This document shows positions 7,956 to 16,089 of a stretch of 20,921 nucleotides of DNA, in pieces. The notes under the pieces are model-generated. The model searched no databases, had not been told where the DNA came from, and worked only from the letters and a program-made list of their open reading frames with translations. Position 1 is the first letter of the stretch. Every line of letters starts with the position of its first letter. The position numbers were made by a program, and so were the translations under genes. Source of the stretch: Acidobacteriota bacterium (GTDB lineage: Bacteria; Acidobacteriota; Terriglobia; UBA7540); the NCBI GenBank assembly GCA_021789565.1, contig JAJYJL010000017.1, forward strand, positions 1 to 20,921, in the 5' to 3' direction.

Positions 7956-9200
7956 ATGCCACATCAACCAGGGCATGGATTGCAGCACCAGATGACGGTT
8001 TTGCTGGCGCTGGGTGTTTCACTCGTGATTGCGGGCTGCGGCGGCAAGGAATCGCCTGAAAGCGAGCCGCTGGTAACAGTGCAGGCTGTTAACGTGGAAC
8101 GAGCAGAGATTCAACAGCAGGTCAGCTCCGAGGCGGTGCTCTACCCGCTGCACCAGGCCACCATCGTGCCGAAAATCAGCGCCCCCATTCAGAAATTTTT
8201 TGTGGAGCGCGGAGACCGCGTGCACGCCGGGCAACTGCTTGCGGTGCTGGAAAACAAAGACTTGGCCGGAACCGCCGCCCAGGCCAAAGGCGCTTACGAA
8301 CAGGCCCAGGCAAATTACCAGAGCACCACCGCCGCCAACCTGCCGGAGCAGATTACGCAGGCAAAAGGCAACGTGGAAAGCGCCAAAGCCTCATTCGCCG
8401 CCGCCCAGAAGCTCTATGCCAACAGCAAAAAGCTTTACGCGCAGGGTGCGCTGGCCGGCAAGCAACTGGACCAGGCGCGTGTGGGGCTGGCCCAAGCGCA
8501 GGCGCAGTTGCAGTCCGCCAACCAGCAACTCGAAAAGCTGCAGTCGGTGGGCATGAAAGCGCAATTGAAATCGGCCAGAGGCCAATTGGATTCCGCAAAG
8601 GGCGCGTACGACAACGCAGCGGCACAGCTCTCGTATTCGGAAATACGCAGCCCCATTGACGGGGTTGTGACCGACCGGCCGCTGTTCCCGGGCGACATGG
8701 CCTCTTCAAGCATGCCGCTGATAACCGTGATGAGCCTTTCGGAGGTGGTGGCGCGGGCGCGTGTGCCGGCGTCGGAAGTCGCACTGCTGAAAGTGGGTGA
8801 CGCGGCGGAGATTTCCGGGCCGGGTGCCTCGAAACCGCTGGCGGGAAAAGTCACGGTGGTGAGCCCGGCGGTCGATCCCAACAGCACCACGGTGCAGGTG
8901 TGGGTGCGGGCCCGCAACCCGGGCGGCAAACTGAAGCCCGGCTCAACGGTGACGCTGACGGTGACGGCCAGGAAGGTGCCGGACGCGCTGGTGATTCCGC
9001 GGGCGGCGCTGCTGAATGATCCCGATCTTGGCCCGTACGTGATGGCGATTGATTCCGCCAGCGTGGCGCACCAGACGAAAGTAAAAACCGGCATCGAGCA
9101 GGGCGGCAAAGTGCAAATCACCCAGGGGCTCAAGCAGGGGCAACTGATTGTGGCCCAGGGCGCCTACGGCCTGCCCGACGGAACTAAAGTGAAGTATTGA
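7956..9200 (+). CDS. RND efflux periplasmic adaptor lipoprotein
   Basis: A 414-residue membrane-fusion protein (HlyD/AcrA type) that links the RND pump to the TolC-like duct. The N-terminus carries a lipoprotein signal with lipobox VIAGC (Cys28), so it is probably lipid-anchored in the periplasm. A lipoyl half-motif (about residues 70-105) precedes a long Ala/Gln/Lys-rich alpha-hairpin (about 108-225). The returning lipoyl half (SYSEIRSPIDGVVTDRPLFPGD) and the beta-barrel and membrane-proximal domains follow. The start at 7956 lies three bases after the upstream stop and is probably translationally coupled. An ATG at 7992 is an alternative with no better ribosome site. The long hairpin suits docking to a tall OMP duct. 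Substrate is unknown. Confidence 0.9.
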   Translation: MPHQPGHGLQHQMTVLLALGVSLVIAGCGGKESPESEPLVTVQAVNVERAEIQQQVSSEAVLYPLHQATIVPKISAPIQKFFVERGDRVHAGQLLAVLENKDLAGTAAQAKGAYEQAQANYQSTTAANLPEQITQAKGNVESAKASFAAAQKLYANSKKLYAQGALAGKQLDQARVGLAQAQAQLQSANQQLEKLQSVGMKAQLKSARGQLDSAKGAYDNAAAQLSYSEIRSPIDGVVTDRPLFPGDMASSSMPLITVMSLSEVVARARVPASEVALLKVGDAAEISGPGASKPLAGKVTVVSPAVDPNSTTVQVWVRARNPGGKLKPGSTVTLTVTARKVPDALVIPRAALLNDPDLGPYVMAIDSASVAHQTKVKTGIEQGGKVQITQGLKQGQLIVAQGAYGLPDGTKVKY

Positions 9201-9207
9201 GCTCTTG

Positions 9208-12200
9208 ATGAACAGCCGCACCCACTCAGATCCCGATGTTCCGCCGGTCACCGGCGAGCGCGACAAGGATGCGTCCTCTTACTGGTTCGCGCGGGATTCC
9301 AAGCCGATCATTTTCCTGATCGTTGCGCTGGCGCTGGTGGGCGGATATCTCGGCTTCACCATCCCCATTGCTGTTTTCCCGACCACCAATTTCCCCCGCA
9401 TCATCATTGCTGTTAACAACGGCGTGATGCCCATCGACCAGATGATGGTCACCGTCACACGGCCGATTGAAGAAGCGGTGGGCGGCGTGCTGGGCGTCGA
9501 GGACGTGAAATCGATCACCAGCCGGGGCTCCGCAGAAGTCGACCTCTTTTTCAACTGGAATGTGGATATGTTCCGGACGCTGCAACGGGTGAATGCGGCA
9601 ATTGCCCAAGTGCGGCCTGATCTGCCGGCGACGGCCAGGATTGAAACAAACCGTCTGGAATTTTCCAGTTTTCCCATTATGGGCTACAGCCTGACCTCCA
9701 AGACGGTTTCGCAGACCGAGCTCTGGGAACTGGCCACATATGGCATCAAACCCCGGCTGAACAGCCTGTTGGGCGTCGGAAACATTGTGATCCAGGGCAT
9801 GCAGGTGCCAGAATTCCACATTACGCCCGATCCGGCCAAGCTGCTGGTGACCCACGTGACCGTCTCCGATCTTTTGAGCGCGGTGGACCGCTCCAACCTG
9901 ATCCAGTCGCCGGGCCTGCTGACACGTGACCACAAGCTGTACCTGGACCTGATCAGCGGCCAGGTGCAAAATCCGCCGGAAATCGCCAATATCTACGTCA
10001 AGAAGGATGCCGGCGGCAATCCCATTTACGTCCGCGACGTGGCGAGCGTTTCTTCAGGGATTGCGCCCAACTACACCATCGTGACGGCGAACGGACAGCC
10101 TGCCGTTCTGATCAATGTGAACCGGCAGCGCGCCAGCAACACGATGCGCGTGGCCACTGAAGTGAAGGCGGAAATGCAGCGGATCGAAAAGAGGCTGCCG
10201 CCGGGAGTGAAGGTCAGCAATTTTTACGATCAATCTTGGATTGTGGGCGAATCCATTAAGAGCGTGCGCGACGCCATATTGATCGGCATCATCCTGGCAT
10301 CGGCGGTGCTGGTGCTTTTCCTGCGCGACTGGGGCTCGAGCTTCATCGCCGGCATGGTGATCCCTATCAGCATCCTGATGACGTTTGTTGCGCTGAAGTT
10401 TCTGGGCGAGAGTTTCAACCTGATGTCGCTGGGAGGCCTGGCGGCCGCCGTGGGGTTGATTATCGACGATGCCATTGTGGTGGTGGAGAACGTGGTCCTG
10501 CGGCGCGAAGCGGGCGAAGGCCGGTTTGAATCGGTCGCGCACACACTGAACGAACTCACTGTGCCCTTGATCGGCTCGACGCTAACGCCCATCGTCGTCT
10601 TTGTTCCGCTGATCGCCATCACCGGAGTGACCGGCGTTTTCTTTCGCGCCCTTGCCGTCACCGTGGGCGTGGCGCTTTTCGCGTCACTCACGCTGGCGCT
10701 CACATGGACTCCCAATCTGTGCCTTTACCTGCTGCACTCAAAACCCAAACCTGAGGCGGACTTGACGGGTGGGAACGAGGCTGATCGCCCTTACGTTTCA
10801 TCCGCACCGGGGGAAGATGGCCTTGCAGAAACCTCCGCTGAACTTACGCCCGAGCAGATCGACACGCGGCGGATGATGGCGCACGAAGAACACTCGATGG
10901 GAAAGACGATCAGCTGGATCATTGGTTCTTATGACCGCTGGTTTCGCCGCGCGCTGGAGCGCCCGTGGCTGCTGGCGATTATGGCTGCGGTCCTCATCAT
11001 GGTCTCGTTTTTCTGCTACCGCCATATCGGTTCCGATCTGCTGCCGCCCATGGACGAAGGGAGTTTTATCCTGGATTATGTGACGCCGCCCGGCAGCTCG
11101 CTCGAGGAAACGAACCGCATGCTGGAGCATATTCTGCAGATCGTTCATTCGGCGCCCGAAGTGGCAAGCACCTCCCGCCGCACCGGGCTGCAATTGGGTT
11201 TGGCCGCCGTGACGGAAGCCAATACCGGCGATATCGCCGTGAAGCTCAAGACGGACCGCAGCCGCGACGTCTGGCAGATCATGAACGACATCCGCAAAAA
11301 GGTGGCACAGCAGGAACCGGCGGTAAGCGTGGATTTTGTTCAGAAACTTCAGGACATGATCGGCGACCTGACCAGCGCGCCGCAGCCCGTCTTCATCGAG
11401 CTGTTTTCGCCCGACGCGCAACTGCTCAATTCCTGGGCGCCCAAGGTGGCGGACGCCATTGGCAAAATCCAGGTGGGCGGCAGGCATCCTGTAGTGGATA
11501 TCGACAACGGGATTGATTCCACTACCAGCGGCCCGGCCATCATTTACCACGTGAACCTGGCGAAGGCGGCCCACGCAGGCTTTACGCCGCAGGACGTAGT
11601 AACAGAAGCCGATGCCATGCTGGACGGGGTTCCGGCGTCGCAGCCGGCTGTGGTGAACGACCGGCCTTACACCGTGCGCATTCGATTTCCCAAAGCTGCC
11701 CGCTCGTCGCTCCGCGCGATGAACAACACGTTGCTGATCAGCCCCTCAGGACAACTAGCCAGCCTGGGCACGCTGGCCTCCATGAGCGAACTGCCTGGCC
11801 AGACGGAAATCCTGCAGGACCACGAGCAGCGTTACGTCGCCGTCACGGCGCGCCTGGAGGGATTGGACCTGGGCCATGGAATCGCCGCCGTGAAGCAGGC
11901 GATGGCGGGCCTCCACCTTCCCTCGTCCATCCGGGTGGAATACGGCGGCACCTACCAGACGCAACAGAAATCATTCCGCGATCTGGTGATGGTTCTGTTT
12001 CTGGCGGTGATCTTTGTCTTTCTGGTCCTGCTTTTTGAGTTCAAGAGCTTTTCCGCGCCCGTGGCCATTCTCGCCTCCGCCACGCTTTCCACCTCCGGGG
12101 TTCTGCTCGCCCTGTTCATCACCGGCCAAACCTTCAACCTAGCTTCTTTCATGGGACTGATCATGGTGATCGGTATTGTGGCCAAGAACGGCATCCTGAT

Positions 12201-12468
12201 TCTGGACGCGGAAGGAAAGTTTCGGGCGGCGGGCTACAACGCCAAAGAAGCCATTGTGCAGGCGGGCAGGCGGCGGCTGCGTCCCATCGTGATGACGGCT
12301 CTGGCGGCGGCGCTGGGGTTCCTGCCGCTGGCGCTGGCGATCGGCGCGGGCTCGCAGATGCTGCAGCCGCTGGCCATTGCCGTGATCGGCGGCATCCTGA
12401 TCGCCATCGTTTTGTCGCTGCTGGTGACGCCGGTCCTTTACTATTACCTGAGCAGAAAAGCGGCGTAA
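9208..12468 (+). CDS. RND efflux transporter permease
   Basis: A 1086-residue inner-membrane proton-driven exporter of the RND superfamily (AcrB/HAE-like), the engine of the tripartite pump. TM1 is near residues 33-53. The TM4 motif GLIIDDAIVVVEN carries the adjacent aspartates (Asp420, Asp421) typical of drug exporters rather than the D-A form seen in CusA-type metal pumps. The TM10 motif GIVAKNGILILD supplies the relay lysine (Lys993). Two large periplasmic loops follow TM1 and TM7, as usual. The cytosolic linker between the halves (about 515-565) is long and acidic. A TTG codon lies in frame directly before the chosen ATG; the start is seven bases past the adaptor stop and probably coupled to it. 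The substrate cannot be read from sequence. Confidence 0.92.
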   Translation: MNSRTHSDPDVPPVTGERDKDASSYWFARDSKPIIFLIVALALVGGYLGFTIPIAVFPTTNFPRIIIAVNNGVMPIDQMMVTVTRPIEEAVGGVLGVEDVKSITSRGSAEVDLFFNWNVDMFRTLQRVNAAIAQVRPDLPATARIETNRLEFSSFPIMGYSLTSKTVSQTELWELATYGIKPRLNSLLGVGNIVIQGMQVPEFHITPDPAKLLVTHVTVSDLLSAVDRSNLIQSPGLLTRDHKLYLDLISGQVQNPPEIANIYVKKDAGGNPIYVRDVASVSSGIAPNYTIVTANGQPAVLINVNRQRASNTMRVATEVKAEMQRIEKRLPPGVKVSNFYDQSWIVGESIKSVRDAILIGIILASAVLVLFLRDWGSSFIAGMVIPISILMTFVALKFLGESFNLMSLGGLAAAVGLIIDDAIVVVENVVLRREAGEGRFESVAHTLNELTVPLIGSTLTPIVVFVPLIAITGVTGVFFRALAVTVGVALFASLTLALTWTPNLCLYLLHSKPKPEADLTGGNEADRPYVSSAPGEDGLAETSAELTPEQIDTRRMMAHEEHSMGKTISWIIGSYDRWFRRALERPWLLAIMAAVLIMVSFFCYRHIGSDLLPPMDEGSFILDYVTPPGSSLEETNRMLEHILQIVHSAPEVASTSRRTGLQLGLAAVTEANTGDIAVKLKTDRSRDVWQIMNDIRKKVAQQEPAVSVDFVQKLQDMIGDLTSAPQPVFIELFSPDAQLLNSWAPKVADAIGKIQVGGRHPVVDIDNGIDSTTSGPAIIYHVNLAKAAHAGFTPQDVVTEADAMLDGVPASQPAVVNDRPYTVRIRFPKAARSSLRAMNNTLLISPSGQLASLGTLASMSELPGQTEILQDHEQRYVAVTARLEGLDLGHGIAAVKQAMAGLHLPSSIRVEYGGTYQTQQKSFRDLVMVLFLAVIFVFLVLLFEFKSFSAPVAILASATLSTSGVLLALFITGQTFNLASFMGLIMVIGIVAKNGILILDAEGKFRAAGYNAKEAIVQAGRRRLRPIVMTALAAALGFLPLALAIGAGSQMLQPLAIAVIGGILIAIVLSLLVTPVLYYYLSRKAA

Positions 12469-12764
12469 GATCAACGGTGGAAGAGCAATGGGTCTGGTGA
12501 GAATCCGTGGACTTGGCGCTCCCTCGAGTTGCCGGCGGGAAGAATCGTCCTAAGCAGCCAGAACACATGCTGCGATTGCCTTCCTCTGTGTTCTCTGTGG
12601 CCGCAAGAACCTTAACACAGAGGACACAGAGACCCTCTGTGATCTCTGTGTTGATTCTTTTGAGGACACAGAGGGCGCGGAGAGTTCACGGTCGTTACCT
12701 CGGGCAGAATGTCGGGAACCTTTGCCGGCTGAGGGTAAGACGCCAGCCCGCGCGCACGCAACCT
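12469..12764. other. Intergenic region carrying a dispersed-repeat-like element
   Basis: These 296 bases hold the CTCTGTG/CACAGAG element (12583-12685) and otherwise show no gene. A continuous frame runs through it into the acetyltransferase gene, but it translates the repeat and has no ribosome-binding site, so it is treated as non-coding. No convincing terminator for the pump operon is visible. Confidence 0.5.
12583..12685. repeat. CTCTGTG/CACAGAG inverted-repeat element
   Basis: The heptamer CTCTGTG occurs twice in tandem at 12584-12599, twice inverted as CACAGAG at 12616-12631, twice direct again at 12635-12650, and once more inverted near 12666-12672 with a degenerate GCGGAGAG tail. The first two pairs form a 16-bp hairpin with one mismatch. 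The unit architecture resembles dispersed REP/MITE-like palindromic elements found in intergenic DNA of environmental bacteria. Copy number elsewhere cannot be judged here. Confidence 0.7.
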
Positions 12765-13601
12765 ATGAACCTGCGCACCATGACAACCGATGACATCGCT
12801 GCCGGGATGCGGCTGAAAGGCCTGGCGGGTTGGAACCAGACTCCGGCCGACTGGCGGTGCATTCTCGAGTCAAGCCCCCGGGGATGCTTTGCGGCAGAGA
12901 TCGAGGGCAAGGTGGTGGGCACGGCGGCCACCATGGTTTACGAGCAGCGTTTTGCCTGGATCGGGATGGTGCTGGTAGACCCGGAATTTCGCGGGCAGGG
13001 GATCGGAACGCGCCTGCTGGAAAAAACCATCGAGCACCTGGACGCCATCGGTATCGCGACCATGAAGTTGGACGCCACGCCGGCGGGCCGGCCCATCTAT
13101 CAGAAGCTCGGATTCAGCGACGAATACGAAATCCAGCGCTGGCGGCTGAAGCGGCCCCGGCCACAGGCGGCAGCGATGCCCGGGCCGCAAGCGGTTGCAG
13201 ACGCCGTGCTGCAACTCGACCGTGAAGTTTTTGGCGCCGACCGCAGTCCCCTGCTGCGGTCGCTGGCTTCTGAGAATCCGGACTTTGCCATAGCCGCGGA
13301 ACGCAACGGCAAAATTGACGGATACACTTTCGGGCGGCGCGGAACGCTGGCCGACCACCTGGGGCCGTGGATGGCGCGCGATGAGGAGATAGCCGCCGGA
13401 CTGCTGGACGAATTTCTCGGGCGCGCGAGCCGTGAAACCGTTTTTGTTGACGCTCTCAAGGACCGCCTGTTTGCCGGGGAACTGTTGCTGGCGCGGGGAT
13501 TCCAGGTTTCGCGGCCGCTCACGCGCATGGTGCGCGGACCCAACAGTTGTCCCGGGCGGCCGGAACTGCTCTGCGCTATTCTCGGCCCGGAATTCGGTTA
13601 G
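12765..13601 (+). CDS. Two-domain GNAT-family N-acetyltransferase
   Basis: A 278-residue cytosolic acetyltransferase with tandem GNAT-like domains. The first domain (about residues 1-135) shows the acetyl-CoA signature VDPEFRGQGIGTRLLE and the LGF segment of motif B (YQKLGFSDEY). The C-terminal half (about 145-278) resembles the Acetyltransf_18 type GNAT domain and ends with the RPLTRM-like strand. The start at 12765 gives MNLRTMTTDDI, a normal GNAT first strand; the frame is open further upstream but runs into the repeat element. The ribosome-binding site is poor, and ATG at 12780 is possible. The RraA-like gene follows after 46 bases, so the two may share a transcript. The acceptor substrate is unknown. 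Confidence 0.8.
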   Translation: MNLRTMTTDDIAAGMRLKGLAGWNQTPADWRCILESSPRGCFAAEIEGKVVGTAATMVYEQRFAWIGMVLVDPEFRGQGIGTRLLEKTIEHLDAIGIATMKLDATPAGRPIYQKLGFSDEYEIQRWRLKRPRPQAAAMPGPQAVADAVLQLDREVFGADRSPLLRSLASENPDFAIAAERNGKIDGYTFGRRGTLADHLGPWMARDEEIAAGLLDEFLGRASRETVFVDALKDRLFAGELLLARGFQVSRPLTRMVRGPNSCPGRPELLCAILGPEFG

Positions 13602-13647
13602 AAGACAACGGTTTGAAATCCCATCGAGATCTGAACAGGAGAATAAA

Positions 13648-14436
13648 ATGGAAAAACGCCTTCACCTTTTGAAGAAAACAGCAATGTTTGTGCTGGTTGG
13701 CTGCGTGGCTTTCCTCTGGATGTCGAACGGCGGCAAGGGAGAACCCGGCCGGCCGGGCGCCGCAGCGGCCACAGCAAAAATGACCGCGCAGCAGCAGATG
13801 CTGGAGGATTACCGCCAGGTTGAAGTCGCCTCGATTTCCGACGCGGAAGAGGAACTCTACGGCCGCCGGATGTACATGAGCCACCAGATGCGGCCGATCT
13901 TTCGGACCAAGTTTGTGGGTTACGCCGTAACCGTGCTGCTGAAGAAGCAGGAAAACCACCAGGGCGGCGCGGCGCTGGGCGGCATGCTGGCCGCCATCGA
14001 CCACGGCGGCCCCAACGATGTATACGTGATGAAGGTGGAAGACGGAGTCAACATCGCGGGCATGGGAGGCATTATGGGCTCGGCCATGGCGGCCCGCGGC
14101 TTTGTCGGCGCGGTCATCGACGGCGGAACGCGCGACACCGCCTACCTGCAGAAGATCCAGTTCCCGGTTTACGCCCGGGGAATTGTTCCTTCCACTTCGG
14201 TGAATCATTATGTCTTTGCCGGATCGAATATTGAGATTGACTGCGACGGCGTGCCGGTTGCGCCCGGAGACATCATCGCCGCGGACACCGACGGCGTGGT
14301 GGTGGTGCCGCGGGCGAAAGCGCAGGAGGTGCTGAAGAAGGCGCAGCAACTGGACTTCACCGAGCACTCGATGTATCCGTTCATCTTCAAGTACAAGTCC
14401 GTTGAAGAAGCCATCAAGAAGTTCGGGCGCATTTAA
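13648..14436 (+). CDS. Exported RraA-like (HMG/CHA aldolase-like) protein
   Basis: A 262-residue protein of the RraA fold family, which includes the RNase E inhibitor RraA and class II 4-hydroxy-4-methyl-2-oxoglutarate/oxaloacetate aldolases. The core (about residues 60-245) holds the conserved GAVIDGGTRD segment with Arg162-Asp163, which in the aldolases bind substrate and the divalent metal, and the DGVVVVPR strand near the end. Unusually, the protein begins with Lys/Arg residues, a hydrophobic stretch (12-25) and an Ala/Gly/Pro-rich linker, like a signal peptide or anchor. LVGC at 16-19 could be a lipobox but is very early. The start at 13648 has AGGAGA at 13637-13642. The exported location is inferred; an extracytoplasmic lyase is more likely than an RNase E regulator. 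Confidence 0.8.
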   Translation: MEKRLHLLKKTAMFVLVGCVAFLWMSNGGKGEPGRPGAAAATAKMTAQQQMLEDYRQVEVASISDAEEELYGRRMYMSHQMRPIFRTKFVGYAVTVLLKKQENHQGGAALGGMLAAIDHGGPNDVYVMKVEDGVNIAGMGGIMGSAMAARGFVGAVIDGGTRDTAYLQKIQFPVYARGIVPSTSVNHYVFAGSNIEIDCDGVPVAPGDIIAADTDGVVVVPRAKAQEVLKKAQQLDFTEHSMYPFIFKYKSVEEAIKKFGRI

Positions 14437-14528
14437 GGCGGGGGCCTTCCGGCGGGCGGCACGCGGCGGGGGCAGAGGCCTGTTCACTGCCCGCGGGGTT
14501 TGTGTATGACGGAGCTTTTGGAGGAACT

Positions 14529-14900
14529 GTGAAGCATTCACCGGAATTCTTAAAGATTGTGGAGGAGGCGAAGAGCCGGATCAAGGAAGTGGACATCCAC
14601 CAGGTGAAGCAGTGGCTCGATTCCGACAGGAAATTCTGCCTGATTGACGTTCGCGAAGAGAGCGAATGGGCCTCGGGCCGCCTGCCGTGCTCCATCCACA
14701 TCGGCAAAGGAATTATCGAACGGGACATCGAGCAGACGGTTCCCGACAAGAACACCTCGCTGGTTCTCTATTGCGGCGGCGGTTACCGTTCGGCGCTGGC
14801 TGCCGAAAGCCTGCAGAAAATGGGCTACCGCAACGTCGCCTCCATGGCGGGTGGCTGGCGTGGATGGACTGAGGTCGGCTACGAACTGGCCGACGACTAG
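14529..14900 (+). CDS. Single-domain rhodanese-like protein
   Basis: A 123-residue cytosolic rhodanese domain, likely a sulfurtransferase carrying persulfide on Cys82 within the active-site loop YCGGGYRSA. The CLIDVREESEWASGRLPCSIHI segment (37-58) is the standard CH2A-like motif, and LQKMGYRNVASMAGGWRGW is the typical C-terminal end. The GTG start at 14529 is chosen because GGAGG (14520-14524) lies four bases upstream. An earlier GTG at 14502 would place that site inside the gene. It follows the RraA-like gene by 92 bases on the same strand. Its sulfur acceptor is unknown. The gene ends 18 bases from the convergent downstream gene. Confidence 0.88.
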   Translation: MKHSPEFLKIVEEAKSRIKEVDIHQVKQWLDSDRKFCLIDVREESEWASGRLPCSIHIGKGIIERDIEQTVPDKNTSLVLYCGGGYRSALAAESLQKMGYRNVASMAGGWRGWTEVGYELADD

Positions 14901-14918
14901 GCGGGGTATGGCCGGCGC

Positions 14919-15572
14919 TCACTGGGTGAGACTTACCAGATCGGCAATCCGCCTCAATAGATCGTCGCTGGCCAGCCCGTTCTTGTCTTTGTCTGTGTGC
15001 TGGAAGGTGAGCACCTGGCCGGACCTTCCGGTGGGCAGCAGCACCGCCTCAATCGGGCCGATAACGCTTTTCTCGATTTTGGGCGGGTCGTAGCCTTCAT
15101 TCACCTGGTTGAGATAAAGCTCCACAACATCGAGCCCGTTCTGGTTACTGAACGTCTGCTTGCGCGCCACGCCGGGGCAGGAAACGCTGCCGCCCGGCCC
15201 GTCGGCGTCGCAGGCAGCCTGCGCCCTCGCGATGGCAAACTCCTCCAGCGACATTTTGTCGTAAGGGTCCATGGAGTATTCGGCGCGGTCGGTGAAATCA
15301 ATCTCGACAAGCCAAGGCGTACCGGACTTCTTCATCAGCGCGAAGTTGAAACCCGGTTTGGGATTTACATGCGCGTCCAGCAGAAAGGCCTGCGGGTAGG
15401 CGAATTCAAAGGGCACTCCCCCATGGCGATAGATTTTCCATCCCGGCGGCAGGCGGGAGTCTGTCGCCTGTGGCGCCAGCCCGGGTTCGGGGGCCGGATA
15501 TTCCACCGCGGGCCCGGCGAGGCCGAATAGCAAGAGCGGCAGAAGAATCTTTCGCGGCCATGGGTATGCCAT
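14919..15572 (-). CDS. Secreted protein of unknown function
   Basis: I do not recognise this 217-residue protein. A signal peptide is clear (PRK followed by ILLPLLLFGLAGPAV, about residues 6-23), then a Pro-rich linker. The mature part reads as a mixed alpha/beta domain (GWKIYRHGGVPFEFAYPQAF, later VVELYLNQVNEGYDPPKIEKSVIG and AVLLPTGRSGQVLTFQHTDKD) reminiscent of PsbP-like or lipoprotein-like secreted domains, but without a decisive motif. Two cysteines (near 123 and 134) could form a disulfide. The start is supported by GGAG eight bases upstream (CTCC at 15581-15584 on the plus strand). It is convergent with the rhodanese gene and divergent from tatA. Confidence 0.7.
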   Translation of the reverse strand: MAYPWPRKILLPLLLFGLAGPAVEYPAPEPGLAPQATDSRLPPGWKIYRHGGVPFEFAYPQAFLLDAHVNPKPGFNFALMKKSGTPWLVEIDFTDRAEYSMDPYDKMSLEEFAIARAQAACDADGPGGSVSCPGVARKQTFSNQNGLDVVELYLNQVNEGYDPPKIEKSVIGPIEAVLLPTGRSGQVLTFQHTDKDKNGLASDDLLRRIADLVSLTQ

Positions 15573-15697
15573 TTCTTTGACTCCAGGCGAAAGAAAATGC
15601 TACACCCGCCGCGGAGATTTGGGAATGCCCCCAAAAAGGTTCTGCCACGGCTGGAAATAAAGTGGAACCTTCCCTTCGGTTTTGCGGTGGACGGAGA

Positions 15698-15740
15698 TAT
15701 AATGAGGCAGGCGGCGGGAAACTCATATGCCGCCGGGAGG
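15698..15740 (+). promoter_or_regulatory. tatA promoter -10 box and leader hairpin
   Basis: A perfect TATAAT (15698-15703) lies upstream of tatA; the best -35 at 17-base spacing is only TTCGGT (15675-15680). The short leader contains GGCGGC (15710-15715) and GCCGCC (15729-15734). The second arm directly touches the GGGAGG ribosome-binding site (15735-15740), so folding could limit translation. Confidence 0.45.
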
Positions 15741-15746
15741 ACCTGA

Positions 15747-15926
15747 ATGGAAGGACTGCTGGAACCAACTCATCTTTTTTTCATTTTGTTGATCGTTCTT
15801 ATTATCTTCGGACCCGGGAAATTGCCCGAACTGGGCAAGGGGCTGGGAAAAGGGATTCGAGAGTTTAAAGGAGCCCTCAAAGGGGTTACCGAAGAAGCCA
15901 AAGATACGGGTAACAAGTCCGCCTAG
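15747..15926 (+). CDS. tatA: Sec-independent translocase subunit TatA
   Basis: A 59-residue TatA/TatE-type subunit of the twin-arginine translocase, which oligomerises to let folded proteins cross the inner membrane. One short membrane helix (residues 9-21) is followed by the family hallmark FGPGKLPELGKGLGKGIREFK (the hinge FGP at 21-23, then an amphipathic Lys/Gly helix) and a short charged tail ending at residue 59. It is shorter than many TatA proteins but complete. GGGAGG at 15735-15740 lies six bases before the ATG. No tatB or tatC is next to it, so it works with subunits encoded elsewhere. TatB is unlikely given the short tail. Confidence 0.92.
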   Translation: MEGLLEPTHLFFILLIVLIIFGPGKLPELGKGLGKGIREFKGALKGVTEEAKDTGNKSA

Positions 15927-15968
15927 GCATCTCGAAAAGACTCTTTGGGCGGTTAAGCGGTGTGGCGT

Positions 15969-15988
15969 CGGCATCCGGGAAGATGCCG
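15969..15988. repeat. Hairpin downstream of tatA
   Basis: CGGCATC (15969-15975) and GATGCCG (15982-15988) form a perfect 7-bp stem with a 6-base loop. It lies 43 bases after the tatA stop, between two convergent genes. Neither strand shows a T-run, so it is at best a weak or factor-dependent terminator. Confidence 0.4.
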
Positions 15989-16089
15989 GTAAAATATCAG
16001 GGCCCCGAGGGCGCGCTCGCATTGCAGGATTGAACGTCCACGGATGTTCCCGGAATGAAACGGAATAACCGATTTTTCCGGCGGGGGCT

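Noticed and set aside
12583..12685. CRISPR-like repeats
   Set aside because: Units are only seven bases and alternate in orientation without regular spacers; they form palindromes, not a CRISPR array.
12507..12764. N-terminal extension of the acetyltransferase
   Set aside because: It runs through the CTCTGTG/CACAGAG element, has no ribosome site, and the GNAT fold starts at 12765.
15969..15988. Intrinsic terminator for tatA
   Set aside because: The stem is good but no T-run follows on either strand; listed only as a hairpin.
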